Below are positions 17,289 through 26,407 of a stretch of DNA of 32,158 bases, piece after piece. The DNA is from Ignavibacteria bacterium RBG_16_34_14. GTDB lineage: Bacteria > Bacteroidota > Ignavibacteria > Ignavibacteriales > Ignavibacteriaceae. The notes under the pieces were generated by a model, which saw only the letters and a program-made list of their open reading frames with translations, was not told the DNA's origin and made no database searches. The DNA is taken from assembly GCA_001802865.1 (NCBI GenBank), contig MHAF01000080.1, positions 1 through 32,158 of the forward strand, given 5' to 3'. Every line of letters starts with the position of its first letter. Within the stretch, counting starts at the first letter, position 1. The position numbers and the translations under genes were made by a program.

Positions 17289-20200
17289 TTATCGTTTGTT
17301 AAAAAGTACTAGTGAATCTTCACCTAAAGTTTGCTGCATATCTGTAATAAATTCATTTGATACATTTACTCTTAATTCCCGCAAAGAAAATTTTCTGGGA
17401 TTTGATCCGTTATCAGCAAGTGAAATAAAAACCGGGACATTACCTTTATGTTTTTCCAAAATCTTTTTTAGAACGGAAATTTTTTCAGGAGAAAGTTTTT
17501 CTTTATTTAAAAGAATTTTAATGCTTTCAGTATATGTCTCTCTGGCCTCCTCTATCGGCATTACTTTTTCTATGTGAATCTTTATTGCATCACCGCTGCT
17601 TTCGGGCCTGCCAACTATAAAAACACATTCCTCTTCTTTAATATATTTTCCATATTGGTCAAAAACTTTTGAGAACATTAAAGCTTCACACGAACCTGAG
17701 AAATCATCAAGGGTAAAGAACACCATTGTCCCTCCCTTTTTATCAATCTTGGTTTTAACAGTAGTAATAACTCCGCATGCTTTAACTACATCCATCTCTT
17801 CAAGCTGTTCTGTTTCCCCAAGTGAAATAGTTGTTAAAGATTTGTAATCAACTTCATATTTGCTTAAAGGATGACCGGTAACATAAAATCCGGTAACCTC
17901 TCTCTCTTTAGCAAGCCTTTCTTTTGAACCCCATGGTGGAAGATTTGGTAATACTGGTTCTGAAATTTTAAAATCTTCCTGATTTCCTCCAAACAAACTA
18001 TTTTCCTTAGAGAGTTTTGAGTTTTGAACTTTAGAACCAAAATCAAGAGCTTCCTCAATAACAGAAAATAATCTTGACCTGTATTTATTAATTGAATCAA
18101 AAGCACCGGCAAGGACAAGACTTTCAAGTGTTCTTTTATTTACAATTCTCGTATCAACATTAGAACAGAAATCAAAAATACTTTTAAAATTTCTTTCAAG
18201 CCTTTCCCTGCTTTTCATAATTTCTTCGACAGCAGATTTGCCGACATTTTTTATAGCAGACATACCAAATCTTATTCTTCCTTTTTCATCAACATCAAAA
18301 CCAACAGAGGGATTGTTTACATCTGCAGGTACAACTTCTATTTTCAGCTTCCTGCAATCTTCCAGGAATGAAGCAACTTTATTTGAATTGCCAAATTCAT
18401 TTGTAAGGTTTGCTGCAAGAAATTCCGGAGTAAAATGTGCTTTAAGATATGCCGTCTGGTAAGCAATATAGCTGTAAGCAACTGAGTGACTTTTATTAAA
18501 TCCATAGTTTGCAAAACTATTTATTGCATCAAAAATATCTTCAGCAGTTTTTTTAGGGATATTTTTTTTAACAGCGCCAGCAATAAAAATTACCTTCTGA
18601 TTTTCCATGGTTTTGAGATCTTTTTTACCCATTGCCCTTCTTAAAATATCTGCTTCCGCAAGACTCATCCCGGCTACTTTATTTGCTATTTGAATTACCT
18701 GTTCCTGGTAAACAATAACTCCATAAGTTTCCTTAAGAATAGATTCGAGAACAGGATGAAGATAGATAACCTGTTTCCTGCCAAACTTCCTGTCAATAAA
18801 ATCATCAATAAAATTCATAGGACCCGGACGATAAAGAGCATTCATTGCAGAAAGATCACTCAGGCTTGATGGTTTAAGCTTCTTAAGGTATTCTTTCATC
18901 GGGGCAGATTCAAACTGGAAGACACCTGTTGTTTGTCCTTTTGAAAAGAGCTGAAAAGTTTTTTCATCATTTAAAGGAACATCCTCTAAATCAATTTTGA
19001 TGTTTCTTCTCTTTTCAACTAAAGAAATTGTATCACGAATAATTGTAAGAGTTCTTAATCCCAGGAAATCCATCTTTAGCAAGCCAGCATTTTCAATTTC
19101 CTTCATATTGAACTGTGTTACAATATCATTCTGCTGAACTGCCGTAGCGAGCGGAACATAATCGCTTACATCATTCGGAGTGATAACAATTCCCGCAGCA
19201 TGCTTTGAAGCATTCCTGTTCATTCCTTCAAGCACCTTGGCATATTTAATTAAATCCTGAATTAAAGGATCATCAGAATCCTTTACCCATTTCAGTTCAG
19301 GTACGTCAGCAAGTGCCTGATCAATTGTAAAAACTTTTCCAAACTTGGAGGGGATAAATTTTGTAATCTTATTTACTGTAGGTATTGGTATTCGTAAAAC
19401 TCTTGCAACATCTCTGATAACAGCTTTTGAAGAGAGACGGTTGAAAGTTATAATCTGGCTTACACAATTGCTTCCATATTTATTCTTAACGTAATCAATT
19501 ACATCGCCGCGTTTATCATCTGCAAAGTCTACATCAATATCGGGCATAGATCTTCTTTCAGGATTAAGAAAACGCTCAAAGAGAAGATTGTATTCAAGCG
19601 GATTGATGTTCGTAATTCCAAGTACATAGGCAGCCAAACTTCCCGCTACACTACCTCTTCCCGGACCAACAGGAATATTCATCTTCTTGGCTGAATTAAT
19701 AAAATCCTCAACGATAAGAAGATAACTGGAAAATCCCATTTCTTTTATTGTTTGGATTTCAAAATCAAGCCGTTCTTTTAATTCAGGAGTTGGCTGAGAA
19801 AATTTTTTTCCAAATCCTTCTCTGGTAAGAAATTCAAAATACTCCTCAGGATTCTGTGCAGGAGAATTTTCGGGAATAGGAAACTGTGGAAAATAATGTC
19901 CATCAAAATCAAGATTAAGGTCTATCTTCGAATCAATCTCCAGAGTGTTTTCAATTGCTCCTTTAAAATTCTTAAAGAGCTTCTTCATCTGTTCCTGGGA
20001 TTTAAAATAGATTTCCTTCGTACCATACCGAAGCTGCTTGTAATCACTTCCATTCTTGTCTGATAACAGGAGAAGAATATTATGAGCTATACTATGTTCC
20101 TGTTCGATGTAATGGCAATCATTTGTTGCGACTAATTTTATATTCAGCTCTTTGGATAATTTCGGCATCCCATCAAGAACAGCTTTTTCAACTTCCATGT

Positions 20201-20756
20201 CATGGTTCTGAACTTCAAGATAAAAGTCATCGCCAAAAATTTCTTTGTAAGTTCTTGCCACGACTCTTGCCTTGTCATAATCATTATTAATAAGATGAAC
20301 AGAAACAATCCCACCGGCACAAGCAGAAGAACAAATTAATCCATCGCTATATTTTCTGAGAAGTTCTAAATCAATTCTTGGTTTATAATAGAAACCCTCT
20401 GTGTGACCAAACGTGGAGAGTTTTATCAGATTTTTATATCCCTGTTTATTCTTTGCAAGTAAAATCAGATGATTATAATGTTTCGATTTTTTTCTACCAT
20501 TGGTTTCTTCAACTTTACCTCTCTCAAACCTGCTGCCTTCTTTAACTATGTAGGCTTCCATTCCAATTATTGGTTTAATTCCTTCTTTAACAGCTTTATA
20601 ATAGAATTCAGGAATTCCATACATAACGCCATGATCAGTAAGCGCAACAGCGTGCATATTATTTTTCTTAGCAGCAGCTACAAGTGATTCGACAGTACAG
20701 GCTCCATCCTGCAAGCTATAATGCGTGTGATTATGGAGATGAATAAAATCGGACAT
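17289..20756 (-). CDS. dnaE: DNA polymerase III alpha subunit
   Basis: This is the replicative polymerase subunit, acting with the beta clamp and the tau loader complex. The 1155-residue protein has an N-terminal PHP domain (residues 1-270) that keeps many metal-binding residues (HLHNHTH at 6-12, DH at 41-42, Glu67, NDCH at 212-215). The palm contains GPGRGS (364-369) and the catalytic triad in PDIDVDF (Asp406, Asp408, Asp410). The fingers, a helix-hairpin-helix region (IRFGMSAIKNVG) and a C-terminal OB fold (about 985-1070, VKACGVITTVKTKIDKK) follow. This is the DnaE1 layout. It begins after a 210-base gap from dut that contains hexamer repeats. Confidence 0.97.
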   Translation of the reverse strand: MSDFIHLHNHTHYSLQDGACTVESLVAAAKKNNMHAVALTDHGVMYGIPEFYYKAVKEGIKPIIGMEAYIVKEGSRFERGKVEETNGRKKSKHYNHLILLAKNKQGYKNLIKLSTFGHTEGFYYKPRIDLELLRKYSDGLICSSACAGGIVSVHLINNDYDKARVVARTYKEIFGDDFYLEVQNHDMEVEKAVLDGMPKLSKELNIKLVATNDCHYIEQEHSIAHNILLLLSDKNGSDYKQLRYGTKEIYFKSQEQMKKLFKNFKGAIENTLEIDSKIDLNLDFDGHYFPQFPIPENSPAQNPEEYFEFLTREGFGKKFSQPTPELKERLDFEIQTIKEMGFSSYLLIVEDFINSAKKMNIPVGPGRGSVAGSLAAYVLGITNINPLEYNLLFERFLNPERRSMPDIDVDFADDKRGDVIDYVKNKYGSNCVSQIITFNRLSSKAVIRDVARVLRIPIPTVNKITKFIPSKFGKVFTIDQALADVPELKWVKDSDDPLIQDLIKYAKVLEGMNRNASKHAAGIVITPNDVSDYVPLATAVQQNDIVTQFNMKEIENAGLLKMDFLGLRTLTIIRDTISLVEKRRNIKIDLEDVPLNDEKTFQLFSKGQTTGVFQFESAPMKEYLKKLKPSSLSDLSAMNALYRPGPMNFIDDFIDRKFGRKQVIYLHPVLESILKETYGVIVYQEQVIQIANKVAGMSLAEADILRRAMGKKDLKTMENQKVIFIAGAVKKNIPKKTAEDIFDAINSFANYGFNKSHSVAYSYIAYQTAYLKAHFTPEFLAANLTNEFGNSNKVASFLEDCRKLKIEVVPADVNNPSVGFDVDEKGRIRFGMSAIKNVGKSAVEEIMKSRERLERNFKSIFDFCSNVDTRIVNKRTLESLVLAGAFDSINKYRSRLFSVIEEALDFGSKVQNSKLSKENSLFGGNQEDFKISEPVLPNLPPWGSKERLAKEREVTGFYVTGHPLSKYEVDYKSLTTISLGETEQLEEMDVVKACGVITTVKTKIDKKGGTMVFFTLDDFSGSCEALMFSKVFDQYGKYIKEEECVFIVGRPESSGDAIKIHIEKVMPIEEARETYTESIKILLNKEKLSPEKISVLKKILEKHKGNVPVFISLADNGSNPRKFSLRELRVNVSNEFITDMQQTLGEDSLVLFNKR

Positions 20757-20822
20757 GTAAACTCTTTAAATTCTAATTTCTGGCAAAGCCATCCATTTGG
20801 AGAATCGTAGATTTCGGATTTC

Positions 20823-20851
20823 CCAAGTGCAAGTGTAAGTTCAAGTTCAAG
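20823..20851. repeat. Degenerate NAAGTN hexamer repeat, copy A
   Basis: Five head-to-tail hexamers of the form NAAGTN lie in the dut-dnaE gap. The 29-base block matches copy B (26339-26367) except at two positions. The last 15 bases (20837-20851) are repeated inverted and perfect at 20954-20968. Confidence 0.75.
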
Positions 20852-20953
20852 ATAAAACATCTTAAACAAGAATTTGAACTTAAACTCAAAAATGATTTGT
20901 AATCCGAAACCCTTTTTAATTAATATTTATTGAAAGGCTTCTTGAACTTTTTT

Positions 20954-20968
20954 CTTGAACTTGAACTT
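20954..20968. repeat. Inverted partner of hexamer repeat A
   Basis: CTTGAACTTGAACTT is the exact reverse complement of 20837-20851, 102 bases away. It overlaps the dut stop codon. In the dut mRNA the two could form a 15-bp stem. A further CTTGAACTT lies at 20941-20949. Confidence 0.75.
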
Positions 20969-21425
20969 ATCCCTTCCCAGTATGGCCAAAACCACCACTT
21001 CCTCTTATGCTTTCTTCAAGTTCTTCAGAAATAAGAAGCTCCGCTTTATAAACTTTTGAAACTACTAACTGGGCAATCCTGTCGCCGCGCAAAATCTTAA
21101 AATCTTCTTTGCTTAGATTCATCAAAATAATTTTAATCTCTCCTCTATAATCGGAATCAATTGTACCGGGTGAATTTAAAATAGAAATTCCATGCTTTGC
21201 AGCAAGTCCGCTTCTTGGTCTAACCTGAATTTCAAAACCTTCAGGAATTTCTACAGAAATATTTGTAGGAATTAATCTTAATTCACCGGCAGGAATAATA
21301 ACTCCATCAGAAACTGCAGCTCTTATATCAAGTCCCGAACTTCCTGAAGTTGAATATGATGGGAGAGGTATATCGCTAAAATCTATACTTAATCTTTTAA
21401 TCTTAATTGGGACAATCTCAGGCAT
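20967..21425 (-). CDS. dut: dUTP diphosphatase (dUTPase)
   Basis: It hydrolyses dUTP to dUMP and pyrophosphate, keeping uracil out of DNA and feeding thymidylate synthesis. The enzyme is a homotrimer in which each active site uses parts of three subunits. All five motifs of the trimeric family are present in the 152 residues: SSGLDIRAA (29-37), PRSGLA (70-75), GTIDSDYRGEI (87-97, with the catalytic Asp), GDRIAQLV (114-121) and RGSGGFGHTG (141-150). The usual Ser/Thr in the last motif is His here. It follows a flippase gene by 10 bases and precedes dnaE. Confidence 0.96.
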   Translation of the reverse strand: MPEIVPIKIKRLSIDFSDIPLPSYSTSGSSGLDIRAAVSDGVIIPAGELRLIPTNISVEIPEGFEIQVRPRSGLAAKHGISILNSPGTIDSDYRGEIKIILMNLSKEDFKILRGDRIAQLVVSKVYKAELLISEELEESIRGSGGFGHTGKG

Positions 21426-21435
21426 TCTTATATAA

Positions 21436-22896
21436 TCAGTTCCTTCTTGTCATAAATTTATTTTTTAAAAATGATATTTCCTTTTTATCAAGAACAAAAA
21501 ATGAAATTGAAACTAAGAACAAAATAAGAAGCAGAAATTTGTAAAACAAAATTAACTGATTATTGTAATACAAAAAATAATAAATTGAACCGAAGAGAAG
21601 AATAAAGAAAAATATTAATGCAATTTTTTTCTTCTCATAAGAAATATTATAAAACTTCTGAGTGATAAAATATAAACCTGAAGCCATAACAATGTAACTT
21701 GATAAAACCGAAACAGCGGCGCCCATCATACCTATTAAAGGAATTAAAATAAAATTTGAAATAATATTTACTATTGCACCGGCTCCGGTTATTAAAGGTA
21801 CATAAATACTTTTTTCTTTGATATAAACTCCTGCAGTAAAAACAACGTAAAGCCCGTTGAATAAATAAGCAAAAAGAATTACAGGGACTATAGTAACTCC
21901 GCTCCAATAAAGCGGACCTATCAAAGTCTTACCAAAAATTTCAAACCTGATTATATTATCCATAAACAAAGAAAGAGCTATAAGAATAACACTGGCAGCT
22001 AAAGTAAAATATGTTAAGACTTTAGAAAATATTCTCTTTGCATCTTCGCTCTTCGATTCCTGCATAAAAAATGGCTGCCATGCATATTGAAACATACTTA
22101 CAAAGAGCATCATAAATATTCCAAGTTTATGATTAGCCTGGTAAATACCCAAAGTGTTTAAATCTGTCAGGTGCTCCATTATTGGTCTGTCAATTACTTG
22201 TATTAATATTGAACCTAGCCCTGCAGGAAGATATGGCAATCCGAACTTCAGCATTCTTTTGAATATTGAAGTACTGAAAGAAATGTTTAATAATTTTAAT
22301 ATAGAAGGAGTCAATAAAAAAAAAGTAATCACAGAAGCAGCAAGATTACTGATAAAGACAGCTTCAATTCCCATTTTTAATTTTAATATCAGGTAAAGAT
22401 TAAGAAAAACATTTATGATTATGTTTATGACTTTGAATGCAGCAAATTTTTTTGCTTTTCTTTCTATTCTTAACCTGATGAAAGGAATAGCCGCAAGAGC
22501 ATCCGCAAAAAGTATCAATGCAACCATAAGGAACAAATAATTATAGTTGTAGGGAACTGCAAGAGAATTTCCTATATGAACTTTAAATAAAATTATTATC
22601 GAACAGAAAACTAAGGAGATAATGAGAACTGCATAATAAGGAGTTGAAAAAATATCCTTCTCATTTCCAAGTTCTTCATCTTTTGCAAACCTGAGATAAG
22701 CCGAATCCATTCCATAAATGAATACAATATTAAGAATAGCAATAAACGCATAGATGTTTGTAATTACTCCATACTCTTCAGGAAGAAAAATGTTTGTATA
22801 GAAAGGAACAAGTAAAAAATTAAGAAACCTTCCGACAATAGTGCTTACACCATAAATCGCAGTATCTTTTGAAAGCTGCTTTAGTTTTTCAAACAT
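21436..22896 (-). CDS. Oligosaccharide flippase family membrane protein (Wzx type)
   Basis: This 486-residue, highly hydrophobic protein has about 12-14 predicted transmembrane helices. The N-terminal FEKLKQLSKDTAIYGVS and the first-helix motif GRFLNFLLVPFYTNIF, followed by EEYG, are typical of the polysaccharide-transport (PST)/MOP flippase superfamily. These proteins move undecaprenyl-diphosphate-linked oligosaccharides to the outer leaflet of the inner membrane. The C-terminus ends with basic residues (KNKFMTRRN). It overlaps the thioesterase gene by 8 bases and belongs to the run that also encodes a sugar phosphotransferase and several glycosyltransferases, so it probably flips the repeat unit made by them. 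The exact substrate is unknown. Confidence 0.85.
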   Translation of the reverse strand: MFEKLKQLSKDTAIYGVSTIVGRFLNFLLVPFYTNIFLPEEYGVITNIYAFIAILNIVFIYGMDSAYLRFAKDEELGNEKDIFSTPYYAVLIISLVFCSIIILFKVHIGNSLAVPYNYNYLFLMVALILFADALAAIPFIRLRIERKAKKFAAFKVINIIINVFLNLYLILKLKMGIEAVFISNLAASVITFFLLTPSILKLLNISFSTSIFKRMLKFGLPYLPAGLGSILIQVIDRPIMEHLTDLNTLGIYQANHKLGIFMMLFVSMFQYAWQPFFMQESKSEDAKRIFSKVLTYFTLAASVILIALSLFMDNIIRFEIFGKTLIGPLYWSGVTIVPVILFAYLFNGLYVVFTAGVYIKEKSIYVPLITGAGAIVNIISNFILIPLIGMMGAAVSVLSSYIVMASGLYFITQKFYNISYEKKKIALIFFFILLFGSIYYFLYYNNQLILFYKFLLLILFLVSISFFVLDKKEISFLKNKFMTRRN

Positions 22897-23308
22897 TATC
22901 TGAAAAGAATCTCTTTACTGAGTTAATAAAAATTCCCGGAGGTCTTGTAATTTTTTTGTTCTCTTTTTTTATAAATGCATGAACTGTAAAACCTTCAGCA
23001 ATAAGTTCATTAGTTTCTTTTCTAAGAACTTCATAATCAATATGAATTTTTAATGAGGGATATTCTTTAAGAATAGATTTAATAATCACCACTTCGTCAT
23101 AATAAGCCGGCTGATGATATCTAGCATAGGCTTCAAGAACAGGGAGCTGGTAACCTTCTTTTTCAATAATACTATATGGTAAGCCAATCTCTCGTAACAT
23201 TTCAGTTCTGCCAACTTCGAAATACTCAAAGTATTTTCCGTTATAGACAAACTGCATCTGGTCGGTATCTGCGTAACGGACACGAATTTCAGTTTGATAA
23301 ATCAGCAT
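22889..23308 (-). CDS. YbgC/FadM-type acyl-CoA thioesterase (4HBT hotdog fold)
   Basis: This 139-residue hotdog-fold protein starts with VRYADTDQMQFVYNGKYFEYFE (split at residues 10-31), matching the YbgC/4-hydroxybenzoyl-CoA thioesterase signature where Asp16 is the catalytic acid. A Gly that is usual after the Asp is replaced by Met-Gln-Phe. Such enzymes hydrolyse short- or medium-chain acyl-CoA or acyl-ACP thioesters in the cytosol. The ATG at 23308 is preferred to an upstream TTG at 23314. The gene lies 80 bases after accA and overlaps the flippase gene. The physiological substrate cannot be told; a role linked to fatty-acid or envelope lipid synthesis is an inference from the neighbours. 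Confidence 0.8.
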   Translation of the reverse strand: MLIYQTEIRVRYADTDQMQFVYNGKYFEYFEVGRTEMLREIGLPYSIIEKEGYQLPVLEAYARYHQPAYYDEVVIIKSILKEYPSLKIHIDYEVLRKETNELIAEGFTVHAFIKKENKKITRPPGIFINSVKRFFSDNV

Positions 23309-23388
23309 TTCCAAAATTAGAAAAAAAATTTAGATACAATTTATCAAAAAGGAAGGTTAGTTAAGAAAGAAAAAGATATTGTGAAAAT

Positions 23389-24339
23389 TTATTCTACAAA
23401 CTCACCCATCTTACCAAATTTCTCACGTCTGCTTTCAACAAGTTTATCAGGTTTAATCTTAACAAGTTGTGCAAGTTCTTCTTTTAAGATATTCTTTAGT
23501 ATAGAAGCTGCTTCTTTATGGTTAGTATGTGCACCACCAGAAGGTTCCGGAACAATACGATCAATTAATCCCTGTTCAAGAAGATCCGGTGCTGTAAGCT
23601 TTAAAGCTTCAGCAGCTTGTTCTTTATAATCCCAGCTTCTCCATAAAATACTTGAACATGATTCGGGACTGATTACAGAGTACCAGCAATTTTCAAGCAT
23701 CAGAATCCTGTCCCCAATTCCAATTCCAAGAGCACCACCGCTTGCCCCTTCACCAACTATAGCAACAATTATCGGAACTCTTAGTTTACTCATTTCAAAA
23801 AGATTTCTTGCAATTGCTTCTGCCTGACCTCTTTCTTCAGCTTCCAGGCCCGGATAAGCACCGGGAGTATCAATTAAAGTGATAACTGGTTTATTGAATT
23901 TCTCGGCAAGCTTCATCAACCGCAAAGCTTTTCTATAACCTTCGGGATTAGGCATTCCAAAATTTCTGTAAAGATTACTTTTAGTATCTCTCCCTTTCTG
24001 ATGTCCGACAATTAAAACTTTATATTCATCAAGTTTAGCAAATCCGCCTACTATTGCTTTATCATCTTTATAATTTCTATCTCCATGAAGTTCAATAAAA
24101 CTACTTGTCATTTCATAAATAAAATCGAGGGTATAGGGACGGTCTGGATGACGCGCCAGTTGAACTCTCTGCCAGCGTGTAAGATCTTTATATAAATTGT
24201 CTTTCAACTTTTTAACCTTGTCTTCGATTTTCCGGATTTCATTTCCAATATCTAGATCACCTGAAAACTTTCTCATCTCTTCGAGCTTAGCTTCAAGCTC
24301 GATAATTGGTTTTTCAAAATCTAAAATAGTTTTGGCCAT
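23389..24339 (-). CDS. accA: Acetyl-CoA carboxylase carboxyltransferase subunit alpha
   Basis: It is half of the carboxyltransferase that moves CO2 from biotin-BCCP onto acetyl-CoA to make malonyl-CoA, the committed step of fatty-acid synthesis, and works as an alpha2beta2 unit with AccD. The 316 residues match the family length. An N-terminal coiled-coil helix pair (1-60) precedes the crotonase-fold core. Core blocks include [45 protein letters not shown] (oxyanion glycines), and [11 protein letters not shown]. The ATG lies one base after the stop of the preceding glycosyltransferase gene, so translation is probably coupled. No accD, accB or accC is in the window. Confidence 0.97.
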   Translation of the reverse strand: MAKTILDFEKPIIELEAKLEEMRKFSGDLDIGNEIRKIEDKVKKLKDNLYKDLTRWQRVQLARHPDRPYTLDFIYEMTSSFIELHGDRNYKDDKAIVGGFAKLDEYKVLIVGHQKGRDTKSNLYRNFGMPNPEGYRKALRLMKLAEKFNKPVITLIDTPGAYPGLEAEERGQAEAIARNLFEMSKLRVPIIVAIVGEGASGGALGIGIGDRILMLENCWYSVISPESCSSILWRSWDYKEQAAEALKLTAPDLLEQGLIDRIVPEPSGGAHTNHKEAASILKNILKEELAQLVKIKPDKLVESRREKFGKMGEFVE

Positions 24340-24340
24340 G

Positions 24341-26323
24341 CTATGATCTGGTTCCCCACATCTTGTTCAGCGTTTTACCCAGTATTTCAAGATCAAGCCA
24401 GATGTTTTGATTCTTAGCATAAAAGATATCAAGCTTCTCATAGTCTGTTGTAACAGTATCTTCTGTGTACCACAGACCTGTTAAACCTCTTTTACCCAGA
24501 AATAATTTCCCGTTATTCATTATTGTTTGCGGACCGACAAAACTTGCTTTTCCACTTAAAATCTGAGGAACTCCTAAAATAAATTTTCTGAAATCAGTTT
24601 TCTTATTACTAACTTTTGAAATGAAATATATCAAAGGATATATCAAAAACAAAACAAAGACTGCAAGCAGATAATCAAATGAAGATTTGATAAATTTCAA
24701 CAAGGAATCTGAAATATTATAGCTGATTTGGATTAAAGGAATATCTTCAAGAATAGAAATTGATGTTTTTCCAACAAGAAAATCTAAATTATTACCTATC
24801 AATTTGAATTCAACATTCTCTTTCTGACATTTTGCAACAATTGTCATCATCTGGTTGTAAGAAAGTTCCTGTGAAGAAAAAATAACTTCCTTGATCTGCT
24901 TATCACGTATAACCTTTATAAGATTTTCAATACTTCCCACTACTTCGAAATCGCCAATTTTTTTTCCTATATCCCTGTTCGATACTCCAATTAATCCTGC
25001 AACTGAATAGATATCAGTTCTTTTTGATTTAAGTTTTTCCGCAATCTGAATTACAAAATCATTTAGACCAACAATCAATACTTTCTTTTCCACCTCATGC
25101 TTATCTGTTCCTGTTTTAAAAACAAGTTTTGCAATAATTCTCCAAAAAGAAAGAACAAAAAACAAAATTATGTATGTTAGAATAACTACAGCTCTGCTGT
25201 AAGCAAATTGCTTAAAGAAAAATGTTAATGAAGAGATAACAAAAAAGCTAATAATAATTGATGCAAGGGTTTTAAGAACCGAAAGTGAATCTTTTTTATA
25301 ACATCCGGCTAAAGAAGAAATGACTATATAAATGAGAGGAGGTACTGTATAAAGAAGAAGTAAATCATAACTATGGAATCCACGCCATTCTTCTCTGATA
25401 ATTCTATAAAATTCTTCCCCGGCATATAAAGACAAATCAAAGAAAATAAAATCGAGAATTACCGATATAACAATTAACTTACGTCTTCCCCAGAATGCAA
25501 TAAATTTTCTTATACCAATTGCCGTTCGTAAAATGAATTCTACAATAAAAGAAGTAGCAAGATGTTTTTTAACAAAAAGGTGCATAGCATTATAAAAAAC
25601 TTTTGTTTCATCCATATTGCTTCTTTTAGTGCTTTCTCCTTTATAATGAATAATAGTTGTATTGTGCACATAATAAACTTTGTAACCGGCTTTCTGCATC
25701 CTGTAACACAGGTCGAGATCTTCACCATACATAAAAAATTGTTCATCAAGATTTCCGACTTTTTCATAAGCTTCTCTTTTAAGCATCATAAAAGAACCGG
25801 AAATTGCATCAACTTCATAGGTTTCGTTTTCATTAAGATACGTGAGATTATATCTTGCAAATAATCTGCTGTTTGGGAAAAGATTACTTAAACCTGTTAC
25901 CTTACAAAATGATGTCCAGGGTCCGGGGAAACTTCTTCTACAAGCGAGTTGTAATGTCCCATCAGGATTAAGAATTTTACATCCTGCCATTCCTGCATTA
26001 GGAGTTCTTTCAAAAAAATTAATCATCTTTTCAAAAGTATCTTCCTGAACTATTGCATCCGGATTCAAAAGAAGAATGTATTTTCCTTTAGCATACTTTA
26101 ATCCAATATTATTAGCTTTACTGAAGCCAAGATTTTTTTCATTTACAATTAATTGTATTTCCGGAAATTTTTCTTTGAGAAACTCAACACTGTCATCATC
26201 TGATGCGTTATCAACAATTATTATTTCATACTTTAAATTTTCCCCCGCTTTGTAAATAGAATGGATTAAATTCTGAAGGAATTCTTTAACATTGTAGTTT
26301 ACTATGATGATGGAAAGATCCAC
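24341..26323 (-). CDS. GT2 glycosyltransferase fused to a degenerate polyprenyl sugar-phosphotransferase-like module
   Basis: The 660-residue protein has two parts. Residues 1-270 are a rhamnosyltransferase-like GT2 with VDNASDDDS (37-45), LLLNPDA (85-90) and EDLDLCYRM (201-209). Residues 280-400 have about four transmembrane helices; 412-530 form a nucleotide-binding Rossmann-like domain beginning [10 protein letters not shown]; and 545-655 resemble the C-terminal domain of WcaJ/WbaP sugar-1-phosphate transferases. In that last part, GKASFVGPQ and [11 protein letters not shown] are recognisable, but the catalytic stretch of about 45 residues with KFRSM is missing. The Asp-Glu dyad before the conserved Ile/Val-Pro-Gln is Leu583-Gly584. 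It is therefore probably a working GT2 attached to a dead scaffold. It sits between a DPM1-like gene and accA. Confidence 0.8.
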   Translation of the reverse strand: MDLSIIIVNYNVKEFLQNLIHSIYKAGENLKYEIIIVDNASDDDSVEFLKEKFPEIQLIVNEKNLGFSKANNIGLKYAKGKYILLLNPDAIVQEDTFEKMINFFERTPNAGMAGCKILNPDGTLQLACRRSFPGPWTSFCKVTGLSNLFPNSRLFARYNLTYLNENETYEVDAISGSFMMLKREAYEKVGNLDEQFFMYGEDLDLCYRMQKAGYKVYYVHNTTIIHYKGESTKRSNMDETKVFYNAMHLFVKKHLATSFIVEFILRTAIGIRKFIAFWGRRKLIVISVILDFIFFDLSLYAGEEFYRIIREEWRGFHSYDLLLLYTVPPLIYIVISSLAGCYKKDSLSVLKTLASIIISFFVISSLTFFFKQFAYSRAVVILTYIILFFVLSFWRIIAKLVFKTGTDKHEVEKKVLIVGLNDFVIQIAEKLKSKRTDIYSVAGLIGVSNRDIGKKIGDFEVVGSIENLIKVIRDKQIKEVIFSSQELSYNQMMTIVAKCQKENVEFKLIGNNLDFLVGKTSISILEDIPLIQISYNISDSLLKFIKSSFDYLLAVFVLFLIYPLIYFISKVSNKKTDFRKFILGVPQILSGKASFVGPQTIMNNGKLFLGKRGLTGLWYTEDTVTTDYEKLDIFYAKNQNIWLDLEILGKTLNKMWGTRS

Positions 26324-26338
26324 TTTAATACCTAAAGA

Positions 26339-26367
26339 CCAAGTGCAAGAGTAAGTTCAAGTTAAAG
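26339..26367. repeat. Degenerate NAAGTN hexamer repeat, copy B
   Basis: This block agrees with 20823-20851 at 27 of 29 positions and continues to about 26374 with one more hexamer. It lies in the 84-base gap between the DPM1-like gene and the fused GT2 gene. No inverted partner is seen nearby. Confidence 0.75.
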
Positions 26368-26407
26368 TACAAGAAATTTTAACTTTATTTTTTTAAAGAC
26401 TAATTAC

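Noticed and set aside
20678-20869. Small minus-strand frame of 63 codons before dnaE
   Set aside because: It is made of hexamer repeat and dnaE out-of-frame sequence; no product is recognisable.
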